From Porphyromonas sp. oral taxon 278 str. W7784 (lineage in GTDB: Bacteria; Bacteroidota; Bacteroidia; Bacteroidales; Porphyromonadaceae), in contig NZ_KI259230.1 of NCBI RefSeq assembly GCF_000467855.2, forward strand, positions 168,756-204,394: DNA of 35,639 nt. Reading direction: 5' to 3'. The translations under genes were made by a program, and so were the position numbers. Of the stretch, positions 1-8,748 are shown piece after piece. The notes under the pieces are model-generated. The model worked only from the letters and a program-made list of their open reading frames with translations. It ran no database searches and was not told where the DNA came from. Numbering within the stretch: the first letter of the stretch is position 1; the number at the start of each line of letters is the position of its first letter.

Positions 1-32
1 CGTGGGTCGCATCGACGACCTACTGTAGGTTT
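1..32 (+). repeat. Four-palindrome intergenic element, copy R0 (cut by window start)
   Basis: This is the right-hand end of the element seen complete at 17963, 23462, 25793, 33746 and 35049. The tail of palindrome 3 lies at 1-9 and palindrome 4 (CGACCTACTGTAGGTTT) at 16-32. The right flank, TTTCATTTTGGGGG, resembles the flank of the inverted copy at 7938-8023. It points toward the lipoprotein gene that starts at 163. Confidence 0.85.
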
Positions 33-115
33 CATTTTGGGGGTATCGGGAGGCCTCTCGAAAGGGTAGCTTAGAGAACGAAAATTAGCGTATAGAAGAT
101 GTGGAACAGATGTGC

Positions 116-123
116 TACCTTTG
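116..123 (+). promoter_or_regulatory. -7 promoter box TACCTTTG of the GIN-domain lipoprotein gene
   Basis: TACCTTTG matches the Bacteroidetes -7 consensus TAnnTTTG. No clear -33 TTG is seen. It lies 39 bp upstream of ATG 163 and so rules out the GTG at 112 as the start, because that codon would lie upstream of the transcript. Confidence 0.6.
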
Positions 124-162
124 ATGTGTATAACTCTTACTGATAACCCCCTTTGTAGACAC

Positions 163-987
163 ATGACGAACATGAAGAATTACTCTAGATTTGGCTACTT
201 CCTCTCTCTGGGGGTAGTAGCCCTCCTCCTGCTGTCCTCCTGCCGACGGAGTGCCCGTGTGGGCTTTGCCGAAGCAGATGCGAAGAAGCTCCCTACCTGC
301 GACCAGATCATCATAGACTATCCCCTGGATGTCACCATACACCTGGGGCAGTCTACAGCGGTCGTCTTCGGAGACAAGATGCCCAAGAAAGTCCTTGATG
401 AACTTGAATTCAAGACGAAGGGGACGACGCTACTCATCGCTTCGAAGCGAGAGCTCGGAGAGAACTGGACCGATGCTCGCCATCGGGAGGATCGTGCGCA
501 TATCGACGTCTATCTCCCCGAACTCAAGGAGCTAGAAGCGACCTCCGCAGCTCAGGTGCGCCTGGCCGATAGCCTCCGTCAGTCTCATTTCGCCATTAAC
601 CTCTCAGGCGCCTCGCAGCTCACAGGCCTTCGACTCAGTACCGACGATCTGCGCCTCTTCTCTTCAGGGGCAAGTAGCATCGAAGGCTCCATCCAGGTGA
701 CTAATGGAATGGAGGTAGTCGGAGCGGGAGCTTCCTCCTGTCATCTCTCGGGGATGGTAGGTGCGCTTCGCTTGATCCTCTCAGGAGCGAGCGAATTTGA
801 TGCTCCGAGCCTTCGGGTGCGTCAGGCAGAGGCCCGGACCTCCGGAGCTTCGAGCGCAGACCTAGGTGCTATCGATACCTTGGGCTACCAAGTCTCAGGT
901 GCTTCGAGCCTGCTCTATCGAGGCAAGCCCGTCATCACCGAGCAGTCTTCGACAGGAGCAAGTTCGGTGAAGCAACAGGCGAACTGA
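163..987 (+). CDS. Lipoprotein with head GIN domain (DUF2807)
   Basis: This 274-residue protein is predicted to be anchored in the outer membrane or periplasm. It has a lipoprotein signal ending in LLLLSSC (Cys27). The body resembles the 'putative auto-transporter adhesin, head GIN domain' family (DUF2807): a beta-rich repeat with recurrent SGAS motifs (LSGASQL, FSSGASS, VGAGASS, LSGASEF, TSGASSA, VSGASSL, STGASS), the pattern of a beta-helix-like ladder. The function of this family in Bacteroidetes is not firmly known. The ATG at 163 was chosen because the upstream GTG at 112 precedes the -7 box; ATG 172 (MKNYSRF) is an equally good start. The gene stands alone and ends at the two-way hairpin at 1019-1062. 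Confidence 0.85.
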   Translation: MTNMKNYSRFGYFLSLGVVALLLLSSCRRSARVGFAEADAKKLPTCDQIIIDYPLDVTIHLGQSTAVVFGDKMPKKVLDELEFKTKGTTLLIASKRELGENWTDARHREDRAHIDVYLPELKELEATSAAQVRLADSLRQSHFAINLSGASQLTGLRLSTDDLRLFSSGASSIEGSIQVTNGMEVVGAGASSCHLSGMVGALRLILSGASEFDAPSLRVRQAEARTSGASSADLGAIDTLGYQVSGASSLLYRGKPVITEQSSTGASSVKQQAN

Positions 988-1018
988 TGCCCCTTCCCTC
1001 CAATAGAGGGGTGTAGAA

Positions 1019-1062
1019 AAAGTCAAGGGCCACAGACACGATTGTCTGTGGCCCTTGACTTT
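1019..1062. terminator. Two-way intrinsic terminator
   Basis: A perfect 20-bp stem (AAAGTCAAGGGCCACAGACA with its complement) closes a 4-nt loop (CGAT). It is followed by TTATTTAT on the plus strand and by T5 on the minus strand. It separates the convergent genes ending at 987 and 1084. Confidence 0.95.
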
Positions 1063-1083
1063 ATTTATAGCCGAATGACGGGG

Positions 1084-2634
1084 CTAGAAGTTGATCTTGA
1101 TCGATGCTGGACGGCTCTCTTGCCAGAAGCGATTGATCGCTGTGACGAGGAACTGATAGGTCGAGCCCTGGGGCATGCTGGGGAGGATATAATAGGGGTT
1201 GGTCGAGATGCTCACCAGATAGCTGGGGTTAGAGATATCAGGACGTACCCCCTCGGGGAAAGCGTAGACTGCATAGTAGAAGGCCGATGCTGGCTCGTTG
1301 GGCTCTCTGTAGTCGTCCCAGAGGAGCATGTGCCCGTCTTCGTTCGTATCCTCTAGGATGAGGCTGATGGCAGCAGGGGTCTTAGTCTTGCCTAAGGCAC
1401 CACGATATTCGGGCAGGAGGGCTCGATAGCTCTGGTAGCGAGCGATGAGGCTGTCCCCTACGCCCTTGTAGTTGCGCACGAGGTCTTCCCCTGACCACCA
1501 GGAATTCCCTTGGCTGTGCTGCCGGCTCAGAGCGAGCTTACTCGCCAGCTGATCTCCATCCATGGTGCGAGTGACATTCTGACCGATGTAGAGCTGGGTC
1601 TTCTTGTGGGGGATATGTCGATCCCACCAGTGGGTGAGCTCCTCGTAGTCCGCTACCTGATGACCGATATTCCAGTAGACTTGTGGGATGACGTAGTCGA
1701 TCCATCCTTCCTTAGCCCAGTGTAGGATGTCAGCATTCAGATCGTCATACGCCTGGAGACCATTAGTTCTGCTCCCTAGGCGAGAGGACGACTCATTGCG
1801 GTAGATACCGAAGGGGCTGACCCCGAAGCGCACCCATGGCTTGGTCTCGAGGATCGTCTGACGGACCGTGTAGATGAGGCGGTTGACATTCTCTCTGCGC
1901 CACTCTGCCTTCTGCTCGGGGCGATAGCCCGTGGGGAGGCCATAGCGACTGAAGCTCTCTTCGTCGTCGAACTCCAGCCCGTCCTTAGGATATGGGTAGA
2001 AGTAGTCGTCGAAGTGCAGGGCATCCACGTCGTAACGCTCCACGATATCCTTCACGATGGAATTGATGTAGCGGACGCTTTGGGGATTACCTGGATCCAT
2101 GTAGAGTAGCTTGCCGTAGCGGATGAAGAGCTCAGGGTAGCGACGTGCAGGGTGCGTGGGAGCTAGGTAGGCATCAGCGTTGCCAGCGCCACGGTAGGGA
2201 TTGACCCAAGCATGTACTTCCATCCCTCGAGCATGACACTCGTCGATGACGAAGCCGAGTGGATCCCAAGGACTATCGGGAGCGACGCCCTGCTTCCCCG
2301 TGAGGTACTTGCTCCAGGGCTCAAGGCTACTTTGGTAGAAGGCATCCCCTTCAGCTCGCACCTGGAAGATGACGGCATTGCACCCTAGACGCTGAAGCAA
2401 GGCGATACGATTCGATAGGAGCTGGCGTGCCTCTTCTCTTGATAGCTGGGCGTAGTCGCTACGATAGATCGTAGGTAGCCAAGCTCCTCTGAACTCTCGC
2501 TTCAGCGGACGAGTAGGATCCGACGAAGCATCCCGACGTGTGTGTATAGCACACGAAGAGAATAGCCAGAGGCAAGCAAAGAAAACAAAGAGGGGGGAGG
2601 TGCGTAGAGCTCCAAGACCTAGTCGAGTATTCAT
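1084..2634 (-). CDS. Family 10 glycosylhydrolase-like lipoprotein (DUF187/GHL10)
   Basis: The protein has 516 residues. A lipoprotein signal ends in LWLFSSC (Cys28), so it is probably an outer-membrane or periplasmic lipoprotein. The catalytic-domain-like part starts near residue 45 with EFRGAWLPTIYRSDYA and continues with NAVIFQVRAEGDAFY, GMEVHAWVNPYRG and DALHFDDYFYPYP, as in the YngK-type family thought to act on glycans or peptidoglycan-like substrates. The last ~90 residues look like a fibronectin type III domain (YAVYAFPEG...TYQFLVTAINRF). The open frame reaches to 2802 but would overlap cdsA; ATG 2634 gives the signal peptide and leaves 31 nt to the cdsA stop. It is probably the last gene of the ftsH-cdsA unit. 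The exact substrate is not visible. Confidence 0.88.
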   Translation of the reverse strand: MNTRLGLGALRTSPLFVFFACLWLFSSCAIHTRRDASSDPTRPLKREFRGAWLPTIYRSDYAQLSREEARQLLSNRIALLQRLGCNAVIFQVRAEGDAFYQSSLEPWSKYLTGKQGVAPDSPWDPLGFVIDECHARGMEVHAWVNPYRGAGNADAYLAPTHPARRYPELFIRYGKLLYMDPGNPQSVRYINSIVKDIVERYDVDALHFDDYFYPYPKDGLEFDDEESFSRYGLPTGYRPEQKAEWRRENVNRLIYTVRQTILETKPWVRFGVSPFGIYRNESSSRLGSRTNGLQAYDDLNADILHWAKEGWIDYVIPQVYWNIGHQVADYEELTHWWDRHIPHKKTQLYIGQNVTRTMDGDQLASKLALSRQHSQGNSWWSGEDLVRNYKGVGDSLIARYQSYRALLPEYRGALGKTKTPAAISLILEDTNEDGHMLLWDDYREPNEPASAFYYAVYAFPEGVRPDISNPSYLVSISTNPYYILPSMPQGSTYQFLVTAINRFWQESRPASIKINF

Positions 2635-2665
2635 CGAGGAGGATAGAGGAATGGTGTATGGGATT

Positions 2666-3481
2666 CTAGGAGAGATGTAGGTGCTGGTAGGTCTGGAGCA
2701 CCCAGAGGAAGAAGGCCATGAAGGGCAGGACGAAGAGCAGGCTGTCGATACGGTCGAGGATACCACCATGCCCAGGGATGATGTTCCCGGAGTCCTTGAC
2801 ACCGACGCTGCGCTTGATCATAGACTCGAAGAGGTCTCCCCACGTAGCGACGATGGAGATGAGTACCCCGTAGTAGGAGAGTTCCCACCCGAGGATCAGC
2901 CCGGCTGCTGCGGTCGAGGCGATAAGTCCACCGATGAAGCCTTCCCAGCTCTTCTTAGGAGAGACGGAGGGGAAGAGCTTGTGCTTGCCCAGCGTAGAGC
3001 CAGCTAGGTAAGCACCCGTATCATTGACCCAGATGCAGACGAAGATAGCTAGGAGGATCATCGAGGTCTGCTCGTCGCTGTAGAAGATATTGGCGATGCT
3101 GAGGAAGCCCCCGACATAGACCTGTCCGAAGAGGATCTTCGCTAGATCGGTAGGCATAGCTGCACGCTCGCTGTAGATACTACGTACGAGGATGTAGAGC
3201 AGGTAGCCTGCGTAGGGGATGAGGAAGGCTGCATGCTCTATCCCCATATCGGCGATCTCATGAGTTGCCCAGAAGAGGTATACAGCTGCGACGGCATCGG
3301 TGATACGTCTCAAGGGGAAGATACGGTGGGTGGAGACTAGATTGGACCATTCCCAGGTACCGAGGAAGACGAGGAGACTGAAGACGGTCATGTAGACGAG
3401 ATGCTCTCTCAGCAGGAGTGCTGCCAGGATCAGACCTACGTAGATGGCGCCAAAGATGGCTCGCTTGAGGAGGTTACTCAT
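2666..3481 (-). CDS. cdsA: Phosphatidate cytidylyltransferase
   Basis: It makes CDP-diacylglycerol from phosphatidic acid and CTP in the inner membrane, the entry to phosphatidylethanolamine and other phospholipids. The 271-residue protein is rich in hydrophobic segments, beginning with an N-terminal pair around residues 8-45. The C-terminal CDP-diglyceride synthetase signature is present as KDSGNIIPGHGGILDRID, after SMIKRSVG. It lies 8 nt after the ftsH stop codon and is almost certainly cotranscribed with ftsH, an arrangement common in Bacteroidales. Confidence 0.96.
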   Translation of the reverse strand: MSNLLKRAIFGAIYVGLILAALLLREHLVYMTVFSLLVFLGTWEWSNLVSTHRIFPLRRITDAVAAVYLFWATHEIADMGIEHAAFLIPYAGYLLYILVRSIYSERAAMPTDLAKILFGQVYVGGFLSIANIFYSDEQTSMILLAIFVCIWVNDTGAYLAGSTLGKHKLFPSVSPKKSWEGFIGGLIASTAAAGLILGWELSYYGVLISIVATWGDLFESMIKRSVGVKDSGNIIPGHGGILDRIDSLLFVLPFMAFFLWVLQTYQHLHLS

Positions 3482-3489
3482 TACTATTG

Positions 3490-5508
3490 TTATTGGGTAT
3501 TTACTTCTGCTTCTGTTGTCGAAGTAGTGGGGGAGGGAGCTTCGTCAGGGCCTTGCTCCGTGCTGGGGCTCTTAGCCTCTTCGTTGGCAAGGATCAGCTC
3601 TTCGGTTCGGCTTACCCAAGCACGCTTGCCGAAGATATGCTCTACGTCCTCGGTGTAGATGACTTCACGATCTAGGAGAAGCTGAGTCAGCGCCTTGAGT
3701 CCCTCGGCATGCTCACGAAGGAGCTCCTTGGCTCGCTCGTACTCGAGGTGAACGATCTCCCGTGCCTCTTGGTCGATGAGCTCCGCCGTACGATCGCTAT
3801 AGGGCTTGGTGATGCCGTAGCCGTCGCCCTGCATGTCGTAGTAGTTCACGTTGGGGAGCTTGTCGCTCATCCCGTAGTAGGCGACCATGGCATAGGCCGT
3901 CTTGGTCGTATGCTCTAGGTCGTTGGCTGCACCTGTGGAGATACGTCCGAGGAAGACCTCTTCGGCGGCACGACCTGCTAGGGTAGCACACATTTGATCA
4001 CGGAGGGCTTGTGTCGTGGTGATCTGACGCTCTTCAGGAAGGTACCACGCTGCGCCAAGCGCCTTACCACGTGGGACGATGGTGACCTTGACAAGGGGAT
4101 TGGCGTACTTGAGGAACCAGCTGACCGTCGCATGACCTGCTTCGTGCAGGGCGATGCTGTGGCGCTCTTCTTCGGTCGTCATCTTATTCTTCTTCTCCAG
4201 CCCGCCGACGACTCGGTCGATGGCGTTCATGAAGTCCTCTCTAGAGATGAAGTCCTTACCTGCACGGGCAGCGATCAGGGCAGCCTCGTTACATATATTG
4301 GCAATGTCTGCTCCGGAGAAGCCTGGCGTGCGCCGTGCAAGTAGATCTACATCTACTGTATCGTCGATCTTGAGCGGACGAAGGTGGACGAGGAAGATCT
4401 CCTTGCGGTCGTGTACATCGGGTAGGTCGACGTAGATCTGACGGTCGAAGCGTCCTGCACGAAGGAGGGCGGAGTCAAGGATATCGGCTCGGTTCGTCGC
4501 TGCAAGGACGATGATCCCGCTATTCGTGCCGAAGCCATCCATCTCGGTGAGTAGCTGGTTGAGGGTATTCTCCCGTTCGTCGTTGCCACCAAGGTTATTG
4601 TTCTTACCACGGGCACGACCGACGGCATCGATTTCGTCGATGAAGATGATACAGGGCGCCTTCTCCTTGGCCTTCTGGAAGAGGTCACGCACACGGGAAG
4701 CACCTACCCCGACGAACATCTCGACGAAGTCCGATCCCGCCAGCGAGAAGAAGGGCACGTGCGCTTCGCCTGCCACGGCCTTAGCCAGCAAAGTCTTCCC
4801 CGTCCCTGGAGGGCCAACGAGGAGCGCACCCTTGGGGATCTTCCCCCCGAGCTGGGTGTACTTGGCTGGGTTCTTGAGGAAGTGGACGATCTCTTCTACT
4901 TCGACCTTGGCTTCGTGAAGCCCGGCGACGTCCTTGAAGGTGACTACGTTGCCCTCCTTCTCGTAGAGCTGAGCCTTGCTCTTGCCTATGCTGAAGAGCC
5001 CGCCTCCGGTCATGCCGCCACCGCCACCACCAGCGCTACGACGGAGCATGAAGTTCCAGAAGATGATAATGATGATGAAGGGCGCTATATTAATAAGGAG
5101 TGTCAGCAAGCCCGAGCGGGATTCCTTGTACGTGACCTTGGCCGTGATCCCGCTCTGGTCGTAGAAGTCCGAGAAGCGGTCCACCGAAGGGATCTCTGTG
5201 GTGAGGGTGTATTCGACGCGTTGCTGCTGTCGTCCGAGCACGGGCGACTTCTGAGCGAAGATGCTATCGGCAGCCTGCTTCGTCAGTTGGCCTGTGGCTG
5301 TCTTGTCCCCGCGGTCGACGGTGATCTGGGAGAATGCGCCGTTGCGAGCCACTCGCTGGAATTCATCCCAGCTCAAGGTCTTGCTTTCGCCGAAGCCACT
5401 ATCCCAGAGGAAGAGCCCTCCGAGGACTGCGAGGATGATCGCATAGATCCAGAGCTCGTTGAAGCGGAAGGGCTTTCCAGACTTACCTGTCCTTTTGTTT
5501 TGTATCAT
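3490..5508 (-). CDS. ftsH: ATP-dependent zinc metalloprotease FtsH
   Basis: This membrane-anchored AAA+ protease degrades misfolded membrane proteins and regulatory proteins. The 672-residue protein has membrane segments at about 19-37 and 134-155 with a periplasmic domain between, then a Gly-rich linker. Walker A is GPPGTGKT (232-239), Walker B IIFIDEID (287-294), the second region of homology is near 330-355 ([20 protein letters not shown]), and the zinc site is HEAGH (455-459). The C-terminal tail is acidic. The start at 5508 fits the short cytosolic N-terminus before the first membrane segment. It heads the ftsH-cdsA unit; the likely promoter at 5861-5892 implies a leader of about 345 nt. 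No rsfS gene is seen upstream. Confidence 0.98.
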   Translation of the reverse strand: MIQNKRTGKSGKPFRFNELWIYAIILAVLGGLFLWDSGFGESKTLSWDEFQRVARNGAFSQITVDRGDKTATGQLTKQAADSIFAQKSPVLGRQQQRVEYTLTTEIPSVDRFSDFYDQSGITAKVTYKESRSGLLTLLINIAPFIIIIIFWNFMLRRSAGGGGGGMTGGGLFSIGKSKAQLYEKEGNVVTFKDVAGLHEAKVEVEEIVHFLKNPAKYTQLGGKIPKGALLVGPPGTGKTLLAKAVAGEAHVPFFSLAGSDFVEMFVGVGASRVRDLFQKAKEKAPCIIFIDEIDAVGRARGKNNNLGGNDERENTLNQLLTEMDGFGTNSGIIVLAATNRADILDSALLRAGRFDRQIYVDLPDVHDRKEIFLVHLRPLKIDDTVDVDLLARRTPGFSGADIANICNEAALIAARAGKDFISREDFMNAIDRVVGGLEKKNKMTTEEERHSIALHEAGHATVSWFLKYANPLVKVTIVPRGKALGAAWYLPEERQITTTQALRDQMCATLAGRAAEEVFLGRISTGAANDLEHTTKTAYAMVAYYGMSDKLPNVNYYDMQGDGYGITKPYSDRTAELIDQEAREIVHLEYERAKELLREHAEGLKALTQLLLDREVIYTEDVEHIFGKRAWVSRTEELILANEEAKSPSTEQGPDEAPSPTTSTTEAEVNTQ

Positions 5509-5855
5509 TCGTTGTTCTATTTGTCTTGTTTAAGTATTGGCTGAAGGTCGAGATCCCTCCCGCCTTCGGCTGTACTACTAACAAAGACCATGCCTGCTAA
5601 GTTTGTTGGTGGCCTCTAACGACCCATTGCTCCCGCCTTCTCTTGTCACGTCGGGTCGGGAGGTGGGGGAAAGTAAAGAGAGCGATGAAGCGAGGTTCAC
5701 TCTACTTGATCGCTCTTGATGATAGAGGGGAGGATGCTGGGGCACCTCCTCGTTGCCCTGTGGGAGGGCGGACTTCAAGACCAGCCTCTCATCCCCCGAG
5801 AGTTTCCTGCTTCCTGGAGGGGTGAAGGCTAGGGAGAGAGACCCTCCGCTTTTTG
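5509..5855 (-). promoter_or_regulatory. Long 5' leader of ftsH with a possible 24-codon upstream ORF
   Basis: Between the predicted transcript start (about 5855) and the ftsH ATG there are roughly 345 nt without a convincing gene. The leader contains an 11-nt direct repeat (GAAGGCGGGAG on the minus strand, at 5630-5640 and 5557-5567). A small open frame, minus strand 5591 to 5517 (MVFVSSTAEGGRDLDLQPIL, then KQDK), stops 8 nt before the ftsH start. No known riboswitch, tmRNA or RNase P signature was recognised. 5893-6071, beyond the promoter, shows nothing else recognisable. Confidence 0.4.
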
Positions 5856-5860
5856 CTGTG

Positions 5861-5892
5861 TAAAGGTACAACATTGCCCGTACCCGCCCAAA
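5861..5892 (-). promoter_or_regulatory. Promoter of ftsH-cdsA
   Basis: On the minus strand TTTG (5892-5889) is followed after 20 bp by TACCTTTA (5868-5861), which fits the Bacteroidetes -33/-7 pattern with one change in the last base of the -7 box. Confidence 0.6.
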
Positions 5893-6071
5893 CCCAGTGC
5901 TCTACACCCCGCCCACCATCCCTAGCTAGAACGTGGCGTACTGAAGATAGTTGAAGGTAGGACGGAGTGTAAAGCTCCAAACAGTTATCTCCAAGTATCC
6001 CTATAATCTCGCTCGTCTTTGCTCTCTTGAAGAGTACTATAGCCTTTCTATATATAATCCCTGATATATCG

Positions 6072-6079
6072 TACTTTTG
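6072..6079 (+). promoter_or_regulatory. -7 promoter box TACTTTTG of the small lipoprotein gene
   Basis: TACTTTTG fits TAnnTTTG and lies 22 bp before the ATG at 6102. No clear -33 element is seen. Confidence 0.5.
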
Positions 6080-6101
6080 TTAGGAAGAAAACTAAGAGCT
6101 T

Positions 6102-6599
6102 ATGAAGCACAGATACACTACTATCATTATCGGGGCAATCGTACTCGTCACGGTGGGGTTACTCACGGGATGCGTAACATTACGCCCAGCGACCATCCAG
6201 ATGAATAAAGACATCCGAGCTTATACTCATGTCTACATTCCTGCAACTCAAACGAAGGAGAGCGCCATAGGAGTGCCAATGGTAGGAGTGATCCTTCCCT
6301 ATGCTCAGTCTGTCAACCCGAGGGATGTGATCGCAGGAGGATTCTCTAAAAGAGGCTTCATCGTCTTGCATGATATAGAAGAGCGAGTTCGACCGAAGAC
6401 CCTTATCGTAAGCTATGGGGAAAGTGGAAGGCGAAGGGTAGCTCTGGGTATGGGCTCGACAACAGAAGTAATCTTACAGTTGGTGTCTGCCGAAACGGGG
6501 GAACTTGTCGGCACAGCGACGGCTGAAGGCTGTGGCGATACAGAGTCGGACGACATCAAGCAAGCTATAGAAAGAGCACTAGCTACTCTATTCAAATAG
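6102..6599 (+). CDS. Small lipoprotein of unknown function
   Basis: The 165-residue protein has a lipoprotein signal ending in VGLLTGC (Cys24). The mature part shows alternating beta and alpha character, including YTHVYIPATQT, a glycine-rich RRRVALGMGSTTEVILQLV and a C-terminal helix with DDIKQAIERALATLF. This is the general look of small periplasmic lipoproteins, but no family was recognised with confidence. It is a single gene with its own -7 box and a perfect hairpin 9 nt after the stop codon. Confidence 0.75.
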   Translation: MKHRYTTIIIGAIVLVTVGLLTGCVTLRPATIQMNKDIRAYTHVYIPATQTKESAIGVPMVGVILPYAQSVNPRDVIAGGFSKRGFIVLHDIEERVRPKTLIVSYGESGRRRVALGMGSTTEVILQLVSAETGELVGTATAEGCGDTESDDIKQAIERALATLFK

Positions 6600-6608
6600 C
6601 CCTTTTGT

Positions 6609-6637
6609 GTAGCAGTTTCTGTAGCAGAAACTGCTAC
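6609..6637 (+). terminator. Terminator hairpin after the small lipoprotein gene
   Basis: GTAGCAGTTTCTG and its exact complement form a 13-bp stem around a 3-nt loop, directly after the stop codon. There is no strong T tract. Confidence 0.7.
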
Positions 6638-6695
6638 ATTGGGGAGGAATATGTCCTAGGATTGGGTCGGTCTCCATGGACCGAATACAAGCGAA

Positions 6696-6732
6696 AAACC
6701 CGCTGTAGAAGCTGAACTTCTACAGCGGGTTT
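6696..6732 (-). terminator. Terminator of tRNA-Ser
   Basis: AAACCCGCTGTAGAAG pairs exactly with its complement around a 5-nt loop. On the minus strand the stem ends in TTTTT, 12 nt after the tRNA 3' end. Confidence 0.9.
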
Positions 6733-6744
6733 CTTTCTGTTTTG

Positions 6745-6832
6745 CGGAGAGGGCGGGATTCGAACCCGCGAAACGCTTTTGGCGTTTACACACTTTCCAG
6801 GCGTGCCTCTTCAACCACTCGAGCACCTCTCC
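6745..6832 (-). tRNA. tRNA-Ser (anticodon GGA)
   Basis: This is an 88-nt class II tRNA with a long variable arm. The acceptor stem is GGAGAGG/CCTCTCC with discriminator G. The anticodon stem CACGC/GTGTG encloses loop CTGGAAA, giving anticodon GGA for UCC and UCU. The T arm GCGGGTTCGAATCCCGC is perfect. CCA is not fully encoded. Confidence 0.97.
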
Positions 6833-6876
6833 TTTAGTTGGGCTTTCTGAATGTAAGCCCTTGCTGGAAAGCTCCG

Positions 6877-6908
6877 CAAAGGTATAATAATATCTGTACA
6901 CTTCCAAA
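6877..6908 (-). promoter_or_regulatory. Promoter of tRNA-Ser
   Basis: On the minus strand TTTG (6908-6905) is followed after 20 bp by TACCTTTG (6884-6877), an exact Bacteroidetes consensus promoter 44 bp upstream of the tRNA. The stretch 6909-7084 shows nothing further recognisable. Confidence 0.85.
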
Positions 6909-7084
6909 AGTGACAACTCAGCCTTCTCGCTGGGGGATTTCGCCTCGAACTCGAAGAGGAGGAGAGCTGAAGCGAAGGTTAGGGTAGAGCCGAAGCGAAG
7001 GGGGACGAAGGGTCGGAGCGAGGCCCTAGGGAGAGATGAGGCAGGGCGCTGGGCTAAGTCCAGGGGAAAAGGGCGGGGAGGCGC

Positions 7085-7783
7085 CTAGAGGAAGGACTTG
7101 AGTTCGCCGAGGCGATGGATGACGTGATTGAGGGGGAGCGCTTCGGGAAGCGGGTTGCCTTGGCGATTGTACCAACAGCGGTCCATCGCCACACGAGCCG
7201 CCCCCGCCATGTCGGCGCTGATGCTGTCGCCGATGAAGAGGACGTCGCTGGGCTGCGTGTTGCTTCGACGCATGGCCTCGAGGAAGAAGCTCTCCGAAGG
7301 CTTCTCTGCACCGATGTCGTCCGACACGAAGAGGTCGGAGAAGTAGTCGAGGATGCCGGCCTTCTTCAGGCGGGAGCGCTGCATGTCCATTAGACCGTTG
7401 GAGGCGACGTAGAGGCGGTAGCGCTGGCTGAGGTAGTCGAGCGTCTCGGTGACTTCGGGCTCGAGGACAGCTTCTTCGTGGAGGAGCTGGTGGAAGAGCC
7501 GAGTCATCTCCTGGCTGTCGCCCTGAAGTCCGATGGCCTGGAGGAGGCGGGGGAAGATCAGATCGTGGATCTCTTGGACACTGATTAGTTCCCGCTTCTG
7601 CTGGCTCCAGAGGACTTCGCCGATCCAATAGAAGACTTCGAAGTACGTCGGTTCGTAGTTCATGCCTTGAGCAAGGAAGGTCTTCCGAAGTGCCGTCTCA
7701 GAGGAGGGGCGGAAGGTCAGCAGGGTATTGTCGACGTCAATGAAGAGCGCTGAATATTGAGGCTGTATAGGGGTTAATTTCAT
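7085..7783 (-). CDS. YjjG-like HAD phosphatase (pyrimidine nucleotidase family)
   Basis: The 232-residue HAD-superfamily phosphatase has the nucleophile motif FIDVDNTLL (Asp16, Asp18), an alpha-helical cap, motif II YVASNGLMDMQ, a motif III lysine near GAEKPSESFF and motif IV FIGDSISADMAGA. Length and motif wording fit the YjjG (noncanonical pyrimidine nucleotidase) family, which removes phosphate from modified nucleoside monophosphates; the substrate here is inferred. ATG 7783 is preferred to the upstream TTG at 7792. A TACCTTTG box at 7810-7817 suggests a leader of about 20 nt. The gene is divergent from the exonuclease gene at 8123. Confidence 0.85.
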   Translation of the reverse strand: MKLTPIQPQYSALFIDVDNTLLTFRPSSETALRKTFLAQGMNYEPTYFEVFYWIGEVLWSQQKRELISVQEIHDLIFPRLLQAIGLQGDSQEMTRLFHQLLHEEAVLEPEVTETLDYLSQRYRLYVASNGLMDMQRSRLKKAGILDYFSDLFVSDDIGAEKPSESFFLEAMRRSNTQPSDVLFIGDSISADMAGAARVAMDRCWYNRQGNPLPEALPLNHVIHRLGELKSFL

Positions 7784-7809
7784 AGAGAGCAAAGATATAT
7801 ATCGGGGGG

Positions 7810-7817
7810 CAAAGGTA
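7810..7817 (-). promoter_or_regulatory. -7 promoter box of the YjjG-like gene
   Basis: The minus strand reads TACCTTTG, an exact -7 consensus, 26 bp upstream of ATG 7783. A second near-match (TATCTTTG, 7797-7790) is so close to the ATG that it would give a leaderless transcript. Confidence 0.6.
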
Positions 7818-7937
7818 CGCCAAAGCTAGCAGAGCCACATCGCCGGTTTTTACTGAATTTGCTCGGGGGCTTCGTTTGGCCCTTTTCCTTGGGTAGAAAG
7901 GAGGCCTTTTCTTAGCCCCTTCGAAGACCCCCAAATA

Positions 7938-8023
7938 AAACCTACTGTAGGTCGTCGAAGCGACCCACGGTAGGTCGCTTGACCGATCCACGGTAGGTCG
8001 TTTCGGCGACCTACCGTAGGGTC
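7938..8023 (-). repeat. Four-palindrome intergenic element, copy R1 (inverted)
   Basis: The four palindromes lie at 7939-7954, 7961-7977, 7984-8000 and 8007-8023. Read on the minus strand the order and flanks match the other copies: a G-rich left flank, then palindromes 1 to 4, then GGTTTTATTTGGGGGT as in copy R0. It sits between divergent genes and points toward the YjjG-like gene, with its end 155 bp from that ATG. The rest of 7818-8060 shows nothing else. Confidence 0.92.
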
Positions 8024-8061
8024 CTAAACACCCCCTCCCAGCTCCCTTGGGAAGCGACTTC

Positions 8062-8088
8062 TTGGACGGGGCTAAATCCGTACCTTTA
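8062..8088 (+). promoter_or_regulatory. Promoter of the DEDDh exonuclease gene
   Basis: TTG at 8062-8064 is followed after 16 bp by TACCTTTA at 8081-8088, near the Bacteroidetes consensus with a slightly short spacer, 34 bp upstream of ATG 8123. Confidence 0.5.
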
Positions 8089-8122
8089 CCTTCCAGTAGA
8101 AACAGCTACTCCTTTACACAAG

Positions 8123-8614
8123 ATGGATACATTTGTAGCAATAGACTTCGAGACGGCAAACAGAGAGCGAAGTAGCGTGTGTAGCATCGGTCTGGTCTTC
8201 GTCGAAGGTGGCCAGATCACAGACACCTATTACCGCCTGATACGCCCACTGCCGAACTACTACAGTCGCTTCAATACCGAGGTGCACGGCCTGACGGCTC
8301 GGGATACGAATACGGCGGCCTCCTTTGATGAGGTCTGGCGGGAACTTCTTCCTCGCATCGGAAGCCTTCCGCTCGTAGCACATAATAGTAGTTTCGACGA
8401 AGGATGTCTGCGTGCCGTGCTGGCGGCCTACGGACTGCCTCCGCATCAGAATGCCTTCTTCTGCACCTGTCGACAGGCACGTCGGGTCTTCCCCCGCCTG
8501 CCGAACCATCGCCTAGACACCGTCGCTCGGCACGTGGGCTATAGGCTGGATCACCATCACCACGCCCTAGCGGATGCTGAGGCCTGCGCCTACATCGCCC
8601 TCCGGGTCTTCTGA
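8123..8614 (+). CDS. DnaQ-like 3'-5' exonuclease (DEDDh family)
   Basis: The 163-residue single-domain exonuclease has motif ExoI AIDFETAN (Asp8, Glu10), ExoII HNSSFDEGCL and ExoIII with HHALADAEA (His and Asp), which define the DEDDh class that removes nucleotides from 3' ends with two metal ions. It resembles the epsilon subunit of DNA polymerase III, but the short stand-alone form without a polymerase-binding tail is typical of accessory repair or RNA-processing exonucleases. Which it is cannot be told from sequence. It has its own promoter and is followed by 172 nt to typA. Confidence 0.88.
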   Translation: MDTFVAIDFETANRERSSVCSIGLVFVEGGQITDTYYRLIRPLPNYYSRFNTEVHGLTARDTNTAASFDEVWRELLPRIGSLPLVAHNSSFDEGCLRAVLAAYGLPPHQNAFFCTCRQARRVFPRLPNHRLDTVARHVGYRLDHHHHALADAEACAYIALRVF

Positions 8615-8748
8615 GGCTGAGAGTACTTATAGGTTAGCTCTTCTTCGTCCTCCCCTTGGGGCTTCGGTCGTCCTCTCCAAGTGTTAATTCTCGGTAGAAA
8701 CTACTCGTCTTTTCTCCTCTCTACACGGGCTAAGTGTATAGAATTGAC

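Noticed and set aside
4759-5544. 261-codon plus-strand frame opposite ftsH
   Set aside because: It is antisense to a strongly conserved gene, and its open state follows from the ftsH codon pattern.
5578-5874. 98-codon minus-strand frame in the ftsH leader, and a structural RNA (tmRNA, RNase P, 6S) in the same place
   Set aside because: The frame overlaps the predicted promoter and has low-complexity sequence; none of the conserved RNA signatures was found.
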